55,206 nt of DNA from positions 1 to 55,206 of the forward strand of contig NZ_JAEDAH010000010.1 of the NCBI RefSeq assembly GCF_020320395.1, in the 5' to 3' direction. The translations under genes and the position numbers were made by a program. Of the stretch, positions 8,462 to 18,125 are shown piece by piece. Position 1 is the first letter of the stretch. Each line of letters opens with the position of its first letter. Origin of the DNA: Thalassolituus marinus. Lineage in GTDB: Bacteria > Pseudomonadota > Gammaproteobacteria > Pseudomonadales > Oceanobacteraceae. Under the pieces are notes generated by a model. It searched no databases. It saw only the letters and a program-made list of their open reading frames with translations, and had not been told where the DNA came from.

Positions 8462-9853
8462 ATGGCAGAGACATTAACGCTGGAAGTATTTCTTGCTGGT
8501 CGGTGGCATCCGGCCTGTAGCCTGACCTTTTATGATCCTGATGCCGGGCGGACTGGCCCGGTGTCGCTGGAGTATCACGCGGCCTATATCGCGCGCTTTC
8601 AGCATAATCCGGCGGCGCTGGTCAGCCTGCGTTATCCGCTGGATTACTTTCCCCACGAATGTGAGCACTGGCCGGCGTTTCTGCTGGATATCATGCCTAT
8701 GGGCGCCGCCCGCCGTTACTGGGGGCAGCGGCTGAATCTGGTCGGTGCCGAACATCCAAAACACGATTTCACTTTGCTGAAACAGGGTACCCGCGCACCG
8801 GTGGGCAATATGCGTGTGCGCGAAGCCTGCCCGGCAGAGCTGCCGCCAGCGAAAGGTTTTGCCATGGCGGATGTGCTTAGCCGCGATACCGGCTTTCTGG
8901 ATTACGCCCGCGAATGCGGCGCTGCTGTGGGGGGTGCCAGCGGTGCCGGTGGTGAAGCGCCCAAATTTCAGCTGACATTGGGTAAGGATGGCTTGTATTA
9001 CCCGGAAGCCAGTCTGCCGGATGAGCAGGCAGCGGAGTTCTTTCTGGTGAAGTTTGCGCGTCAGAGTTCCAGCGCCGGGCGGCCGTTAGCAAGCGATTTG
9101 TTGATTCTGGAAACCGAGGCGGCGTATTACCGCATCGCTCAACGGTTAGGGTTTAACACCATTTGTCGTTCGCGATGGCATTGGGCAGGAACCCGGGGAG
9201 AGATGGCCTACTTTGGCGTTTCGGCTGACGACGATATTAGCCAACCGAGCCTCTGGCTACCGCGTTTTGACCGGGGTGCTGTTTCTTCGGGTATTGAGCG
9301 CCCGGGCGTTGAGTCTTTGTATTCGCTGGTGGGCTCTGTCGAACCCGGGGCGAGTGTCACGCACAGGGAATACCTGCAGGCCCTGGTTGCCGCCTGGACT
9401 GATCATGGTCAGCAGGCTGACATTCCCGAATTGGTGGCCGACTATGTGCGCCGCGATCTGCTGAACGTGTTGCTGGGCAATACCGATAACCATGGCCGTA
9501 ATACTTCGGTGTTGCGGTACGCAGATCGGATTGAGCTGGCACCTGTTTATGACCTGGCCCCCATGGCGTTGGATGAGGCTGGGATTACCCGTACCAGCCG
9601 CTGGTCGCCGGCGAATGAACTGGGTGGAGACTTTAACTGGCGTGGCATTTGTGCTGAAGCGGCTGAAGTGCATGCGGAGCTGGATGCCGATGATCTCTGG
9701 CAATCATTAATCTCGCTGGCTGCTGAACTTGAGCAGCTGCCACGCCTGGCGCAGGACTATGCGGTACCAGCACAGGTTCTGGCATTGCACTCGGGTAAGC
9801 TGGACTTACAGAATACGGCACAGCGTCTGAAGAACTGGGGATTGTTACCATGA
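8462..9853 (+). CDS. hipA: HipA-like serine/threonine kinase toxin
   Basis: This 463-residue protein belongs to the HipA kinase family, toxins that in E. coli phosphorylate glutamyl-tRNA synthetase and cause growth arrest. Visible are a glycine-rich loop (AVGGASGAGGEAPKF, 155-169), the catalytic loop GNTDNHGRN (339-347, Asp342 and Asn347) and the metal-binding YDLAP (Asp364). All key residues are present, so it is probably active. The frame is open to 8348, but those codons lie inside the operator array and have no family similarity, so the start is put at 8462 (MAETLTLE). The N-terminal HipA_N part is larger than in the short HipA types. It overlaps the HTH gene by 4 bases; the order toxin-then-antitoxin is the reverse of E. 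coli hipBA. Confidence 0.9.
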   Translation: MAETLTLEVFLAGRWHPACSLTFYDPDAGRTGPVSLEYHAAYIARFQHNPAALVSLRYPLDYFPHECEHWPAFLLDIMPMGAARRYWGQRLNLVGAEHPKHDFTLLKQGTRAPVGNMRVREACPAELPPAKGFAMADVLSRDTGFLDYARECGAAVGGASGAGGEAPKFQLTLGKDGLYYPEASLPDEQAAEFFLVKFARQSSSAGRPLASDLLILETEAAYYRIAQRLGFNTICRSRWHWAGTRGEMAYFGVSADDDISQPSLWLPRFDRGAVSSGIERPGVESLYSLVGSVEPGASVTHREYLQALVAAWTDHGQQADIPELVADYVRRDLLNVLLGNTDNHGRNTSVLRYADRIELAPVYDLAPMALDEAGITRTSRWSPANELGGDFNWRGICAEAAEVHAELDADDLWQSLISLAAELEQLPRLAQDYAVPAQVLALHSGKLDLQNTAQRLKNWGLLP

Positions 9854-10149
9854 CTTTGCCTGCAGAGCCGATGTTAAAGGACCTGAACCGGACCGAGTTG
9901 CTGGCACTGGTGGAGTCAGAAACAGCAGCAGGGGAGTTATCCCTGGGGGCTGCGTTGAAGATTCTGCGCAAACACATAACCGGGCTGAATCAGGCTGAAT
10001 TTGCGCAGCTTTGCGGCATTTCGCGCCGTACACTGGCAGCACTTGAAGCCGATGAAGGTAACCCAACGCTGCAGACAGTGAATCAGGTACTTAAATTGTT
10101 TGGCTTACGGCTGGGCCTGACCCGTATCTATCAAAACCGGCACAAATAA
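9850..10149 (+). CDS. hipB: HipB-like XRE antitoxin and autorepressor
   Basis: A 99-residue protein with an XRE helix-turn-helix in its C-terminal half (LNQAEFAQLCGISRRTLAAL, then NPTLQTVNQVLKLFGLRL). It starts in the ATGA that also stops hipA, so the two are translationally coupled. It should neutralise the HipA kinase and bind the three GTGCA-type inverted repeats upstream of the operon. The N-terminal extension of about 45 residues, with an LSLGAALKILRK segment just before the HTH, is longer than in E. coli HipB (88 residues). The assignment rests on the HTH and on context. Confidence 0.85.
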   Translation: MTLPAEPMLKDLNRTELLALVESETAAGELSLGAALKILRKHITGLNQAEFAQLCGISRRTLAALEADEGNPTLQTVNQVLKLFGLRLGLTRIYQNRHK

Positions 10150-10230
10150 CACCTTTCAGGGTTGATGAGAATCAAGCTGCTTTGCCCACAGGCTGCCAGA
10201 CTGATAACAAACAGGCTGGAGAATGATGAG

Positions 10231-10464
10231 ATGAGCGGTGAGCAACAGATAATTAATACCTTGCTGGCAGAGCTTGATGCTGCTGCGGCAGCAGATCCGA
10301 AAATGAACGCGGCCTATCTTGAAGACATTCTGTTTACGCAGTTGTTGTCGCGCCTGGCCGCCCGTCGCACAGAAAAAGATATTCTGCACCAGGTGCAATA
10401 CCACCTGACATTCGAGCAGAGAAACCTCAGTAAGGATGAGTTTGTTGTTACGCGGGGGTGCTGA
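10231..10464 (+). CDS. 77-residue conserved small protein, copy 1 of a paralogous pair
   Basis: I do not recognise the family. The protein is 77 residues, mostly helical and charged, without signal peptide or membrane segment, and ends in VVTRGC. A second copy at 22303-22536 is identical at 59 of 77 positions, and the last 33 residues (from RRTEKDILHQVQY) differ at only three, so the C-terminal half is strongly constrained. The frame is open to 10162, but the start is placed at ATG 10231 (MSGEQQ), where the similarity to copy 2 begins. A short inverted repeat TTGAT-GAGA-ATCAA lies about 60 bases upstream; copy 2 has a similar one. It follows the hipAB operon at a short distance. Confidence 0.75.
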   Translation: MSGEQQIINTLLAELDAAAAADPKMNAAYLEDILFTQLLSRLAARRTEKDILHQVQYHLTFEQRNLSKDEFVVTRGC

Positions 10465-10514
10465 TTTTCCAGCTCTTGACTAGGCTAGGAGTAACTGGGA
10501 CTGAGGGGTACCCG

Positions 10515-11309
10515 ATGCTGCGTCACTCTGCCTGTCTTTCAACCATAGTGCTGGCCAGCATTGCGCTGCTGCTGTCGCCACTCTGCCGTGCCGATGTCTG
10601 TCCGCGGCAGCCAGTTCGTATTGGTTATGAACCCTGGTTGCCCTACACCTACCAGGCTGACGATGGTTCTTATACTGGTCTTGATCTGGACGTTATCAGC
10701 CGTGTGCTGGAGCGTCTGGGTTGTCAGTACGACTATGTTGAACGCCCGTGGAAACGCTTGCTGCTGGAACTGGAGACTGGTGATCTGCATCTGACCGGAG
10801 GAGCGTCGCTCACCGCAGAGCGCAATATCTGGGGAGCTTTCAGCGTGCCCTATCGCGACGAGCGGGTAGAGCTTCTGGTCCGTAAAGGCACACGGGATCA
10901 CTTCGGCAAAGTCGATTCGCTGCATGCTTTTCTCGATAAGGGGTTTTCACTGGGGCATACCCGCGATTATTTTTATGGCGATGAGTTTGAGCAGGTTTCA
11001 CGGCTGCCGGAGTTTTATCACCTGGTCCAGCCCGGAGGGGACGATCTGGCAAATCTGCACAAGCTGGAGCATCAGCGCATGGATGGTTTTCTGACCGACC
11101 CCTACTCCGCAGCTGCTGCGATCAGAACTCATGGCCTCAATTTGCGTGTAACACCGCTGCTGACCGTCTACCGTTCGGATATCCACGTCCTGTTCAGTCG
11201 TCGCAGCGTCAGCAACGAACTGATAGTGGCCTTTGATCAGCAGCTGGAGTTGATGCTGAAGTCTGGTGAACTGCAGCAGTTGATCAGTCAGTACCTGAAT
11301 GAAGATTAG
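10515..11309 (+). CDS. Periplasmic amino-acid-type substrate-binding protein (SBP_bac_3)
   Basis: The 264-residue protein has a Sec signal peptide (about residues 1-27, cleavage after LCRA) and the ABC-type family 3 binding fold: VRIGYEPWLPYTYQ at the mature N-terminus and YTGLDLDVISRVLERLG shortly after. No permease or ATPase genes are nearby, so it may be an orphan binding protein, as is common for PAAT-like proteins in marine gammaproteobacteria. The start at 10515 (MLRHSACL) is chosen because GAGGGG lies upstream and the signal peptide begins there; an in-frame ATG at 10458 would overlap the preceding gene. It converges with the LysR gene with only 4 bases between the stops. Confidence 0.8.
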   Translation: MLRHSACLSTIVLASIALLLSPLCRADVCPRQPVRIGYEPWLPYTYQADDGSYTGLDLDVISRVLERLGCQYDYVERPWKRLLLELETGDLHLTGGASLTAERNIWGAFSVPYRDERVELLVRKGTRDHFGKVDSLHAFLDKGFSLGHTRDYFYGDEFEQVSRLPEFYHLVQPGGDDLANLHKLEHQRMDGFLTDPYSAAAAIRTHGLNLRVTPLLTVYRSDIHVLFSRRSVSNELIVAFDQQLELMLKSGELQQLISQYLNED

Positions 11310-11313
11310 GGGC

Positions 11314-12198
11314 TCAGGCCTGGCTGGCTCCTGCCAGTAACGTCGTCAGCGCCGGCGAGACTATACGGCGTTTTACCGTTACGGCGTAAAAACTCTCGTA
11401 GACGTTAGGCAACTGCATGTACTCCTGCAGGCTGCCCTGAGCAATTTCGTCTTTCACTACTACCGTTGGCAGCACCGTCAGAGCACCGGTATCTCGTGCC
11501 AGCAGACGAAGCATGGCCATGTCGTCGGCCTCTGCCTGCAGCTGCGGTTCAAACTGCCAGCGACTGCAGAAGCCATCGAATGCCATGCGCAATTCTGTCT
11601 GCGCGGCCGGCAGTACCCAGCGTTTATCCGCGTAGCCTTCGGGAAAATCAGTGGTTGGTTTGTGCTGCGGTGGACCGACCACGGCCAGCGGCTGGCGCGC
11701 CAGCAGCTGGCTTTGCCACAGGCCATCGAGACCATCGGCAGCGACATTGCTGTTGGTCAGAATCAGATCGAACTGATGGTTACTGAGGCCGTCCAGCAGG
11801 TTTGCCATACCGCGCGCATGAAGGCTGAAGCGCACTTTCGGCTGACTGATCAGCGGCGCGATAAAGCCCTCAATAAAGTTACGCGACATGGTCGACAGCA
11901 CGCCTATACGCAGCTGCTGATATTCCGGTTCGATACCGTGGCGCAGCAATGACTCCAGTTCTTCGCCGCGGCTGAATATGTCGTTGGCATAGCCCAGTAC
12001 GCGCTGGCCGGTAGCGGTCAGCAACAGACGGCGGCCACTGCGCTCAAACAGCTGAGTATCCATGCTTTCTTCCAGTGTACGGATCTGCGCCGACAGCGCC
12101 GACTGCGAAACATGCAGCTGGCGCGCGGCTTCGGTCAGGTTGCCGAGAGATGCCACGCGCCAGAAATAGTAGAGGTGGTGGTAGTTGAGGCGGCTCAC
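11314..12198 (-). CDS. LysR family regulator of the dab operon
   Basis: The 294-residue protein has an N-terminal LysR HTH (LTEAARQLHVSQSALSAQIRTLEE, about 21-44; YYFWRVASLGN in front) of the NhaR-like subgroup, and a C-terminal effector-binding domain. It is transcribed away from dabB across a 111-bp gap. This arrangement is typical of a LysR protein that controls its divergent neighbour, and LysR regulators are known beside dab operons. The gap contains T-rich ATTCCTGAAT-like sequence, but I could not fix a T-N11-A box with confidence. The effector is unknown; CO2 limitation or a metabolite is a reasonable guess. Confidence 0.85.
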   Translation of the reverse strand: MSRLNYHHLYYFWRVASLGNLTEAARQLHVSQSALSAQIRTLEESMDTQLFERSGRRLLLTATGQRVLGYANDIFSRGEELESLLRHGIEPEYQQLRIGVLSTMSRNFIEGFIAPLISQPKVRFSLHARGMANLLDGLSNHQFDLILTNSNVAADGLDGLWQSQLLARQPLAVVGPPQHKPTTDFPEGYADKRWVLPAAQTELRMAFDGFCSRWQFEPQLQAEADDMAMLRLLARDTGALTVLPTVVVKDEIAQGSLQEYMQLPNVYESFYAVTVKRRIVSPALTTLLAGASQA

Positions 12199-12309
12199 TA
12201 TCGTTCTCTAAAAGTGAATGATTCCTGAATTTATATCTATTTTACTGGCGGCTATCAACGCAGAGATACTGGCTGCACACCTGAACTGAATCCCCTGAGG
12301 TTGTGTACC

Positions 12310-13923
12310 ATGAGTATTTCATCTCTGCTGTTGGCCAGTGTTCTGGCGGCGATCCCGCTGACGCTGATCCTTGCGGCAATTCCTGCGGGCTGGCGTAGCC
12401 GGCGTGTCTCTCTCACGGAACAGCAGCGCTGGCGCTTTGCCTGGCTGGCTGCCAGCATCGTGGCCGTGCTGACAGGTACGGCTATTGCTCTGTCACTGTG
12501 GTTACCTGAGCAACCATCCGCCTGGCTTAGCCATCAGCCTCTGCGACTGACTTTGCTGGTGCTACTGAGTGTGATGGCACTGGTGATTGTGCGTTTTTCG
12601 CGCCGCTACCTGGCGTCGGACCCCGGCTTTGGTCGTTATCTGCGCTGGCTGTTGCTGACCCTGGCGGCGGTGGCGCTGGTGTTTATCAGCAATCATTTGC
12701 TGCTGTTTGCCCTGGGTTGGATTGCCATCAGTCTGGCGCTGCATCAGTTGCTGATGTTCTACCCTGAACGTCCACGTGCGGCACTGGCAGCGCATAAAAA
12801 GTTCCTGCTGGCACGGCTCGCGGAAACTTCTCTGCTGGTTGCCTTTTACCTGCTCTGGCAACAGCACGGCACGGCCAACATCGACACCATTATCAGCGCT
12901 TATCAGGCGCCAGCAGCGCTCAGCCTGAATGAGCAGCTTGCCGCCGTGCTGCTGGCCCTGACCGCGCTGATTAAGTGCGCTCAGCTGCCGGTTCATGGCT
13001 GGCTGATTCAGGTGGTGGAAGCGCCGACGCCGGTATCCGCACTGCTGCATGCCGGGGTGATCAACCTCGGCGGTTTTCTGCTGATCCTGTTTGCTCCGCT
13101 GTTTTTACAGGTGCCGGCAGCGCAGTGGCTGGTGCTGGTTGTGGCGGGTCTTACTACCTTGCTGGCAGCCCTGATTATGACCACCCGAATCAGTGTGAAG
13201 GTACGCCTGGCCTGGTCGACCAGTGCGCAGATGGGGCTGATGCTGATTGAGTGTGCCGCCGGCATGGTCGAGCTGGCATTGCTGCATTTGCTTGCTCACT
13301 CGGCGTATAAGGCCTGGGCTTTTCTCAGCTCGGGGGCTGCGGTGCAGCAGCACATTCAGCAATCGCTGCTGGTTAGTCCGGCACCGGGGCTGCGCGACTG
13401 GTGGCTGGCATTGCTGCCAGCCGCACTGATCGTCACTCTGGCCGCCATGGCCTCTGTGCTGCTGCATCCTGCCGGGCAGATGCTCAGTGGCTGGTTGCTG
13501 GTGCTACTGGCACTGACAGCACTGTTGGCGCAGAGTCGCGCAGGGCTGATTTCTACCCTGCTGCTGAGCACCTCACTGGTATTGGCCTACAGCCTGTTGA
13601 AAACCCTGATGCAGCCGTTGAGTGGCGGCCTGGCAGCAGAGTTGCGTCCGCCGTTGCTGGGCACCATCGATCTGTGGCTGACCTCCCTGTTTGCGCTGCT
13701 GTTTGCGCTCGCCTGGCTGCTGCGCTGGCGCCGCCACTGGCCGCTTGTGCAGCGCTTAGCACAAACACTGTTTGCCGGGTTGTATCTGGACGAGTGGTTT
13801 ACCCGCATGACCCTGCGCCTGTGGCCGGCCAGGTTGCCGCTGCGGGCTAATCCCAAACAGCTATCCACAGCATCATCAAATACGTTAATAGCGGCTGAAG
13901 GTCGCAAGGAGCAATGTTTATGA
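12310..13923 (+). CDS. dabB: DabB, membrane subunit of the DAB inorganic-carbon accumulation pump
   Basis: This 537-residue polytopic protein belongs to the NuoL/MrpA-like proton-conducting family. About 14 membrane segments are apparent, with the charged motifs HKKFLLARLAE, LTALIKCAQLPVHGWL and EAPTPVSALLHAGVINLGG that mark antiporter-like subunits. In DAB systems DabB conducts cations to power the cytosolic CO2-hydrating subunit DabA, trapping bicarbonate. The NuoL lookalike identity is settled by the overlapping dabA gene (ATGA overlap at 13920). The start at 12310 (MSISSLLL) follows GAGG. In-frame TTG at 12301 is an alternative. Confidence 0.92.
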   Translation: MSISSLLLASVLAAIPLTLILAAIPAGWRSRRVSLTEQQRWRFAWLAASIVAVLTGTAIALSLWLPEQPSAWLSHQPLRLTLLVLLSVMALVIVRFSRRYLASDPGFGRYLRWLLLTLAAVALVFISNHLLLFALGWIAISLALHQLLMFYPERPRAALAAHKKFLLARLAETSLLVAFYLLWQQHGTANIDTIISAYQAPAALSLNEQLAAVLLALTALIKCAQLPVHGWLIQVVEAPTPVSALLHAGVINLGGFLLILFAPLFLQVPAAQWLVLVVAGLTTLLAALIMTTRISVKVRLAWSTSAQMGLMLIECAAGMVELALLHLLAHSAYKAWAFLSSGAAVQQHIQQSLLVSPAPGLRDWWLALLPAALIVTLAAMASVLLHPAGQMLSGWLLVLLALTALLAQSRAGLISTLLLSTSLVLAYSLLKTLMQPLSGGLAAELRPPLLGTIDLWLTSLFALLFALAWLLRWRRHWPLVQRLAQTLFAGLYLDEWFTRMTLRLWPARLPLRANPKQLSTASSNTLIAAEGRKEQCL

Positions 13924-16352
13924 GCGTTCAGATAGTATCCGCACAATGTTCTGCGCGGCTGGCTGCGGTGACAGCCGCCGGTCAGCGCATTGCCCCGAGC
14001 TGGCCGCTGGATCAACAGATTGCCGTTAACCCGTTCTGGGAAATGCGCAACCAGCCATTCGCAGAGGTCGCGGCGCGACTCGAAGCACTGGGGCGGGTGC
14101 ACTGCCTGATGCCTGCTGCTTACTATGCCGGGTTGTGGCGCCGCAGTGTGATCAGCTCGGAGCATCTGCTTCAGGCGGCTGAGTTACTGGGTGAGCGCGC
14201 AGACTGCGATGCTTTGCTGCAAGCGTTAAAGCAACGCCCGGCGGATGGCCACTGGCACAATGTCTCAGACTGGCTGGACAGTGCTCGAGACCGTCAGCAT
14301 CAGATGGCCTGGCGTGACGAAATTACTCATCAGATCAGTCAGTTCTGTGCGGATTTTTGTCAGGTGCAAGAGCCCTCTGCCGCGCTGTATCTGAGCTGGG
14401 TAAAGCAGATACGCAGTGACCGTGGTATCGCCATTCTGATGGGTGAACCGGGCCTTAACCGCGCCTTCCGTGAGCTGCCGGACGATCCGCAGGCGCTGAT
14501 TCTGATCGCACTGGATGAACTGGGGCTGAACTCTGCTGAGCAGATCGAAGCCTACAGTCATGCGCTGCTGCTCGATATTAATGGTTGGGCATCCTGGTTT
14601 GCATATCAGCGCTGGCAAGCGGCACTGGCAGGCGGCAGTGAGGATTTACTGCCACAACTGCTGGCCATTCGACTGGGCTGGGAACTGGCTTTGTGGCGTC
14701 ACTGGCAGATGCGTCATGGCAAAGCAGCACAGGGCCTGCGCGAGCAGTGGTACGGTCAGCTGCCGCAGTTAGCACAGCTGTTGCAACAGCATGCCCGGAC
14801 ACAGAAACCGCTGTGGGTCTGGCAGCGTGCCGCCGAGCTGGCGCGCCAGCAACAGGAGCAGCTGCTGCTGACGAAGCCACGCCCGCTTAGTCGCACCCAA
14901 CCGCGGCTGCAGGCAGTGTTCTGCATCGATGTGCGTTCCGAGGTAATGCGCCGTGCACTGGAGGCTTGCAGTCCTGACATCCAGACACTGGGCTTCGCCG
15001 GATTCTTTGGCCTGCCACTGGCATATACGCCGGTGGGCACGGATATCAGTCGGCCGCAGTTGCCGGGATTACTGGCACCGACTATTTGTGTCAGTGAAGG
15101 CGGCCACAGCGCCCAGGCACTGGATCAGAGTCGTCGCGCGCAACAGCTTAAAGAGTCGGCCTGGTATGACTTCAGCCGCGGTGCCACGTCATCGTTCACT
15201 ATGGTAGAAGCCAGCGGACTGAGTTATGCCGCACGTTTGCTGCGTCGCACCTTTGGTCTGACGCGCGATAAACATCCGCTGAACGATTTACCCCACAGCG
15301 GCCAGTGGACCCTGTGGCAGGGTGAGCGGCCGCTGACGCTGGCGGAAAAAACAGATCTGGTGGCCGGCGTGTTGCACAGCATGGGGCTGAAACGTCTGGC
15401 TCCGCTGGTGCTGTTGGTCGGCCATGGCAGCCATACTACGAATAATCCGCATGCTGCAGGACTGGACTGCGGTGCCTGTGGTGGGCAGACCGGTGCGCTT
15501 AACGTGCAGGTACTGGCCCAGCTGCTGAACGATGAGGGGGTGCGTAAGGCTCTGGCTGAGCGTGGCCAGCTGATCCCGCATAGCACCCGCTTTGTCGCCG
15601 CATTGCACAATACCACCACAGATCATATCCACTGCTTTGACGCCGTTGAGCAGAATATCGCTGGCTGGCTCAGTGACGCGACTCTGCTGGCCCAGCGCGA
15701 ACGCGCGCCACGGCTGGGGCTGAGCGATAACGCTGTGCTGAATCAGCCACAACAGCTGGATCAGGCATTGCAGCAACGCGCTTACGACTGGTCGGAAGTT
15801 CGCCCTGAATGGGGGCTGGCGGGCAACAGTGCCTTTATAGTCGCGCCGCGCAGCCGTACCCGTGGCCTGAACTTCGGTGGCCGCACCTTCCTGCACGACT
15901 ACCGCTGGCAGGACGACGAAGGTTTCCGTGTCCTCGAGCAGATCATCACCGCACCGATGGTGGTGACCCACTGGATCAATATGCAGTACAACGCCTCGGT
16001 CACCGACTCGCTGAAGTACGGCAGTGGCAACAAAGTGCTGCACAACGTGGTGGGGGGAAATCTCGGCGTATTTGAAGGCAACGGCGGTGATCTGCGCATA
16101 GGGCTGCCGCTGCAATCAGTACACGATGGCCAGCAATGGATGCATCAGCCACTGCGGTTGAGCGTCTACATTCAGGCGCCGGCTGAGGCCATCGCCGCTA
16201 TCGTTGCCCGCCATGAAAGCGTGCGCCAGCTGGTGGATAACGACTGGCTGTACCTGTTCCGGCTGGATGATAACGGCGTGGCCGCACGTCTGTATCAGGG
16301 GGCATGGCAGGATACAAAGGCAGAGCCAGAAGGAGAGTCAGGCCATGACTGA
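13920..16352 (+). CDS. dabA: DabA, zinc beta-carbonic-anhydrase-like subunit of DAB (DUF2309)
   Basis: The 810-residue protein is a DUF2309/UPF0753 member, the catalytic half of the DAB pump that hydrates CO2 to bicarbonate in one direction. The zinc and active-site residues are present: Cys335 and Asp337 in VFCIDVRSE, His502 in LVGHGSH, Cys517 in LDCGACGG. They match Halothiobacillus DabA C351/D353/H524/C539, with the same two-residue and fifteen-residue spacing. ATG 13920 is chosen because AAGGAG lies 8 bases upstream; ATG 13914 would be only 2 bases from it. It overlaps both dabB and cysD, so all three are translationally coupled. In a heterotroph it would supply bicarbonate for anaplerotic carboxylases at low CO2. 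Confidence 0.95.
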   Translation: MSVQIVSAQCSARLAAVTAAGQRIAPSWPLDQQIAVNPFWEMRNQPFAEVAARLEALGRVHCLMPAAYYAGLWRRSVISSEHLLQAAELLGERADCDALLQALKQRPADGHWHNVSDWLDSARDRQHQMAWRDEITHQISQFCADFCQVQEPSAALYLSWVKQIRSDRGIAILMGEPGLNRAFRELPDDPQALILIALDELGLNSAEQIEAYSHALLLDINGWASWFAYQRWQAALAGGSEDLLPQLLAIRLGWELALWRHWQMRHGKAAQGLREQWYGQLPQLAQLLQQHARTQKPLWVWQRAAELARQQQEQLLLTKPRPLSRTQPRLQAVFCIDVRSEVMRRALEACSPDIQTLGFAGFFGLPLAYTPVGTDISRPQLPGLLAPTICVSEGGHSAQALDQSRRAQQLKESAWYDFSRGATSSFTMVEASGLSYAARLLRRTFGLTRDKHPLNDLPHSGQWTLWQGERPLTLAEKTDLVAGVLHSMGLKRLAPLVLLVGHGSHTTNNPHAAGLDCGACGGQTGALNVQVLAQLLNDEGVRKALAERGQLIPHSTRFVAALHNTTTDHIHCFDAVEQNIAGWLSDATLLAQRERAPRLGLSDNAVLNQPQQLDQALQQRAYDWSEVRPEWGLAGNSAFIVAPRSRTRGLNFGGRTFLHDYRWQDDEGFRVLEQIITAPMVVTHWINMQYNASVTDSLKYGSGNKVLHNVVGGNLGVFEGNGGDLRIGLPLQSVHDGQQWMHQPLRLSVYIQAPAEAIAAIVARHESVRQLVDNDWLYLFRLDDNGVAARLYQGAWQDTKAEPEGESGHD

Positions 16353-17280
16353 TCTCCTCGCCGGGCGTATGGGCCATCTGCAGCGGCTGGAAGCCGAGGC
16401 GATTCACATTATCCGTGAGGTCGTCGCGGTGTTTGATAACCCCTGCATGTTCTACTCCATCGGCAAAGACTCCACTGTCATGCTGCATCTGGCGCGCAAG
16501 GCGTTTTACCCCGGCCGGGTGCCGTTGCCGCTGCTGCACGTGGATACTACCTGGGAGTTTGCCGAAATGGCCCAGTTCCGTGACCGGCTGGCCGCCGAAC
16601 ATCAGCTGCAGATTCTGGTGCGCACTAACGAAGAGGCGCTGGCTGCGGGTGTGCATCCGGTGGAATCCGGCTCGGTAAAATACAACGACCAGATGAAAAC
16701 CGTAGCGCTGAAACAGGCACTGGACTATTACCGCTTTGACGCCGCGTTGGGTGGCGCCCGCCGCGATGAAGAAAAATCGCGTGCCAAAGAGCGGGTGTTC
16801 TCGGTGCGCAGCGAAAGCCATGGCTGGGATCCCAAAGCCCAGCGGCCGGAGCTGTGGTCGATCTACAACACCCAGATCCGCAAAGGCGAATCGGTGCGGG
16901 TGTTTCCGCTGTCGAACTGGACCGAGCTGGATATCTGGCTCTATATCCTGAAAGAAAACATCGACATCGTACCGCTCTACTTTGCCGCCGAACGGCTGAG
17001 CTGGGTGGATGACGCCAGCGGTCAGATTCTCGCCCTCGACGATGAGCGTATGCGTCCCTACCTGTCAGAGCGTGAGCTGCAGACTCTGCAACCGCGCTGG
17101 ATACGCTTCCGCACGCTGGGCTGTTATCCACAGACCGGTGCGGTCGAAAGCCACGCCACCACAGTAGAAGGCATCGTCGCAGAAATGCTCACTACCCGCA
17201 CCAGTGAACGCCAGGGGCGGCTGCTGGATGCCGATCAGGCCGGTTCGATGGAAAAGAAAAAGCGTGAGGGCTATTTCTGA
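16345..17280 (+). CDS. cysD: CysD, sulfate adenylyltransferase subunit 2
   Basis: This 311-residue protein belongs to the PP-loop ATP pyrophosphatase family and makes adenosine 5'-phosphosulfate from ATP and sulfate together with the GTPase CysN. The PP motif is YSIGKDST (37-44). [26 protein letters not shown] and the C-terminal RFRTLGCYP and RTSERQGR are all typical, and length fits E. coli CysD (302). It starts inside the last codons of dabA (8-base overlap, AGGAG upstream), so it belongs to the dab transcript. No cysN follows: the next gene is the chimera at 17280. CysN must be elsewhere, or the enzyme is incomplete. Why sulfate activation is coupled to carbon uptake is unclear. Confidence 0.95.
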   Translation: MTDLLAGRMGHLQRLEAEAIHIIREVVAVFDNPCMFYSIGKDSTVMLHLARKAFYPGRVPLPLLHVDTTWEFAEMAQFRDRLAAEHQLQILVRTNEEALAAGVHPVESGSVKYNDQMKTVALKQALDYYRFDAALGGARRDEEKSRAKERVFSVRSESHGWDPKAQRPELWSIYNTQIRKGESVRVFPLSNWTELDIWLYILKENIDIVPLYFAAERLSWVDDASGQILALDDERMRPYLSERELQTLQPRWIRFRTLGCYPQTGAVESHATTVEGIVAEMLTTRTSERQGRLLDADQAGSMEKKKREGYF

Positions 17281-18038
17281 TGATGGTCGCCGCATTGCTG
17301 ACCCGTCATGGCAAGGGCCCGCTGCTGGCGGCGGCGCTGCGTGGGCAAGGCATTGGCGTGGTCAGCATTGAACATTGGGATACCGACCGGCTGGGCACCT
17401 TTTCCGGCGAGATCGAACGGCCTGCGCCGGCGCCGGAAGTGGTGCGCCTGAAAGCCATGCTGGCGGCGGATCTCAGCGGTTACCGGCTGGGCTTCGTCGA
17501 TTCAGACAACTTGCCCTGGGAGTTGGACATTCTGCCTTTCGGTAACGTGGTTGATGAGCATCACGACATCAGCTGGCCACCTGATGGTGACTTTAAAATG
17601 TCGACACTGGGCTTTGTGGAAGCACTGCATCAGGCATGGCAAGTAAAGATCACGCAGGCTCCTGAGTGCTTGGTTAAGGTCGCAAATCCTGTCGCCATGA
17701 TCATTCTTAAGATGGTCGCATGGACCGAACGGGACCTTGAGCTAAGAAAGAAGGACGCTGCAGACATCTGCTACATCCTGCAGAACTACGCCAAAATACC
17801 TTCTATCCTGAGCCGTCTTTACGAAGATGGGCACATGGAACGTTGCGACTGGGATGAGGACATGGCTTCCGCTGAACTTCTGGGGATTGAAATAGCTGAC
17901 GTATCAGCAGAGCCAACCCGTCAATACATCATTAAACACCTGGTGGTAAACCAATCCAACAGGGCAGCTTTTGCCCTAGATATGAGTCTCACCCATGGTA
18001 CTCAATGGTTAGACCGGCTTACTGATCGGTTGGTCTGA
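17280..18038 (+). CDS. Chimeric ORF: DUF6671-like N-terminus fused to truncated AbiEii-type nucleotidyltransferase
   Basis: The 252-residue ORF joins two unrelated parts. Residues 1 to about 74 (ALLTRHGKGPLLAAALR, DTDRLGTFSGEIERP, ARLKAML-like and GYRLGFV) resemble the N-terminus of DUF6671 proteins, whose remaining C-terminal part is missing. From about residue 76 (LPWELDILPFG, SWPPDGDFKMSTLGF, ECLVKVANPVAMIILKMVAW, KKDAADICYILQNY) it resembles the C-terminal two thirds of AbiEii-like nucleotidyltransferases, without the N-terminal catalytic GS...DxD region. Base composition becomes less GC-rich after the join (near 17495-17515). The start overlaps the cysD stop (TGATG). It is probably a deletion or insertion scar that happened to stay in frame, and is likely non-functional. 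Confidence 0.7.
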   Translation: MMVAALLTRHGKGPLLAAALRGQGIGVVSIEHWDTDRLGTFSGEIERPAPAPEVVRLKAMLAADLSGYRLGFVDSDNLPWELDILPFGNVVDEHHDISWPPDGDFKMSTLGFVEALHQAWQVKITQAPECLVKVANPVAMIILKMVAWTERDLELRKKDAADICYILQNYAKIPSILSRLYEDGHMERCDWDEDMASAELLGIEIADVSAEPTRQYIIKHLVVNQSNRAAFALDMSLTHGTQWLDRLTDRLV

Positions 18039-18125
18039 AATCATTTTGTACGCCTGGCATCACGATCATATCGCCTTCTTCAGCATCCCCTCCGCGCGCT
18101 CTTCAAATGGCGCGCTACGCTCACG

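Noticed and set aside
17124-17132. Perfect DnaA box TTATCCACA in cysD
   Set aside because: Single box in coding sequence without neighbours; one or two by chance are expected in 55 kb (another is at 47211-47219).
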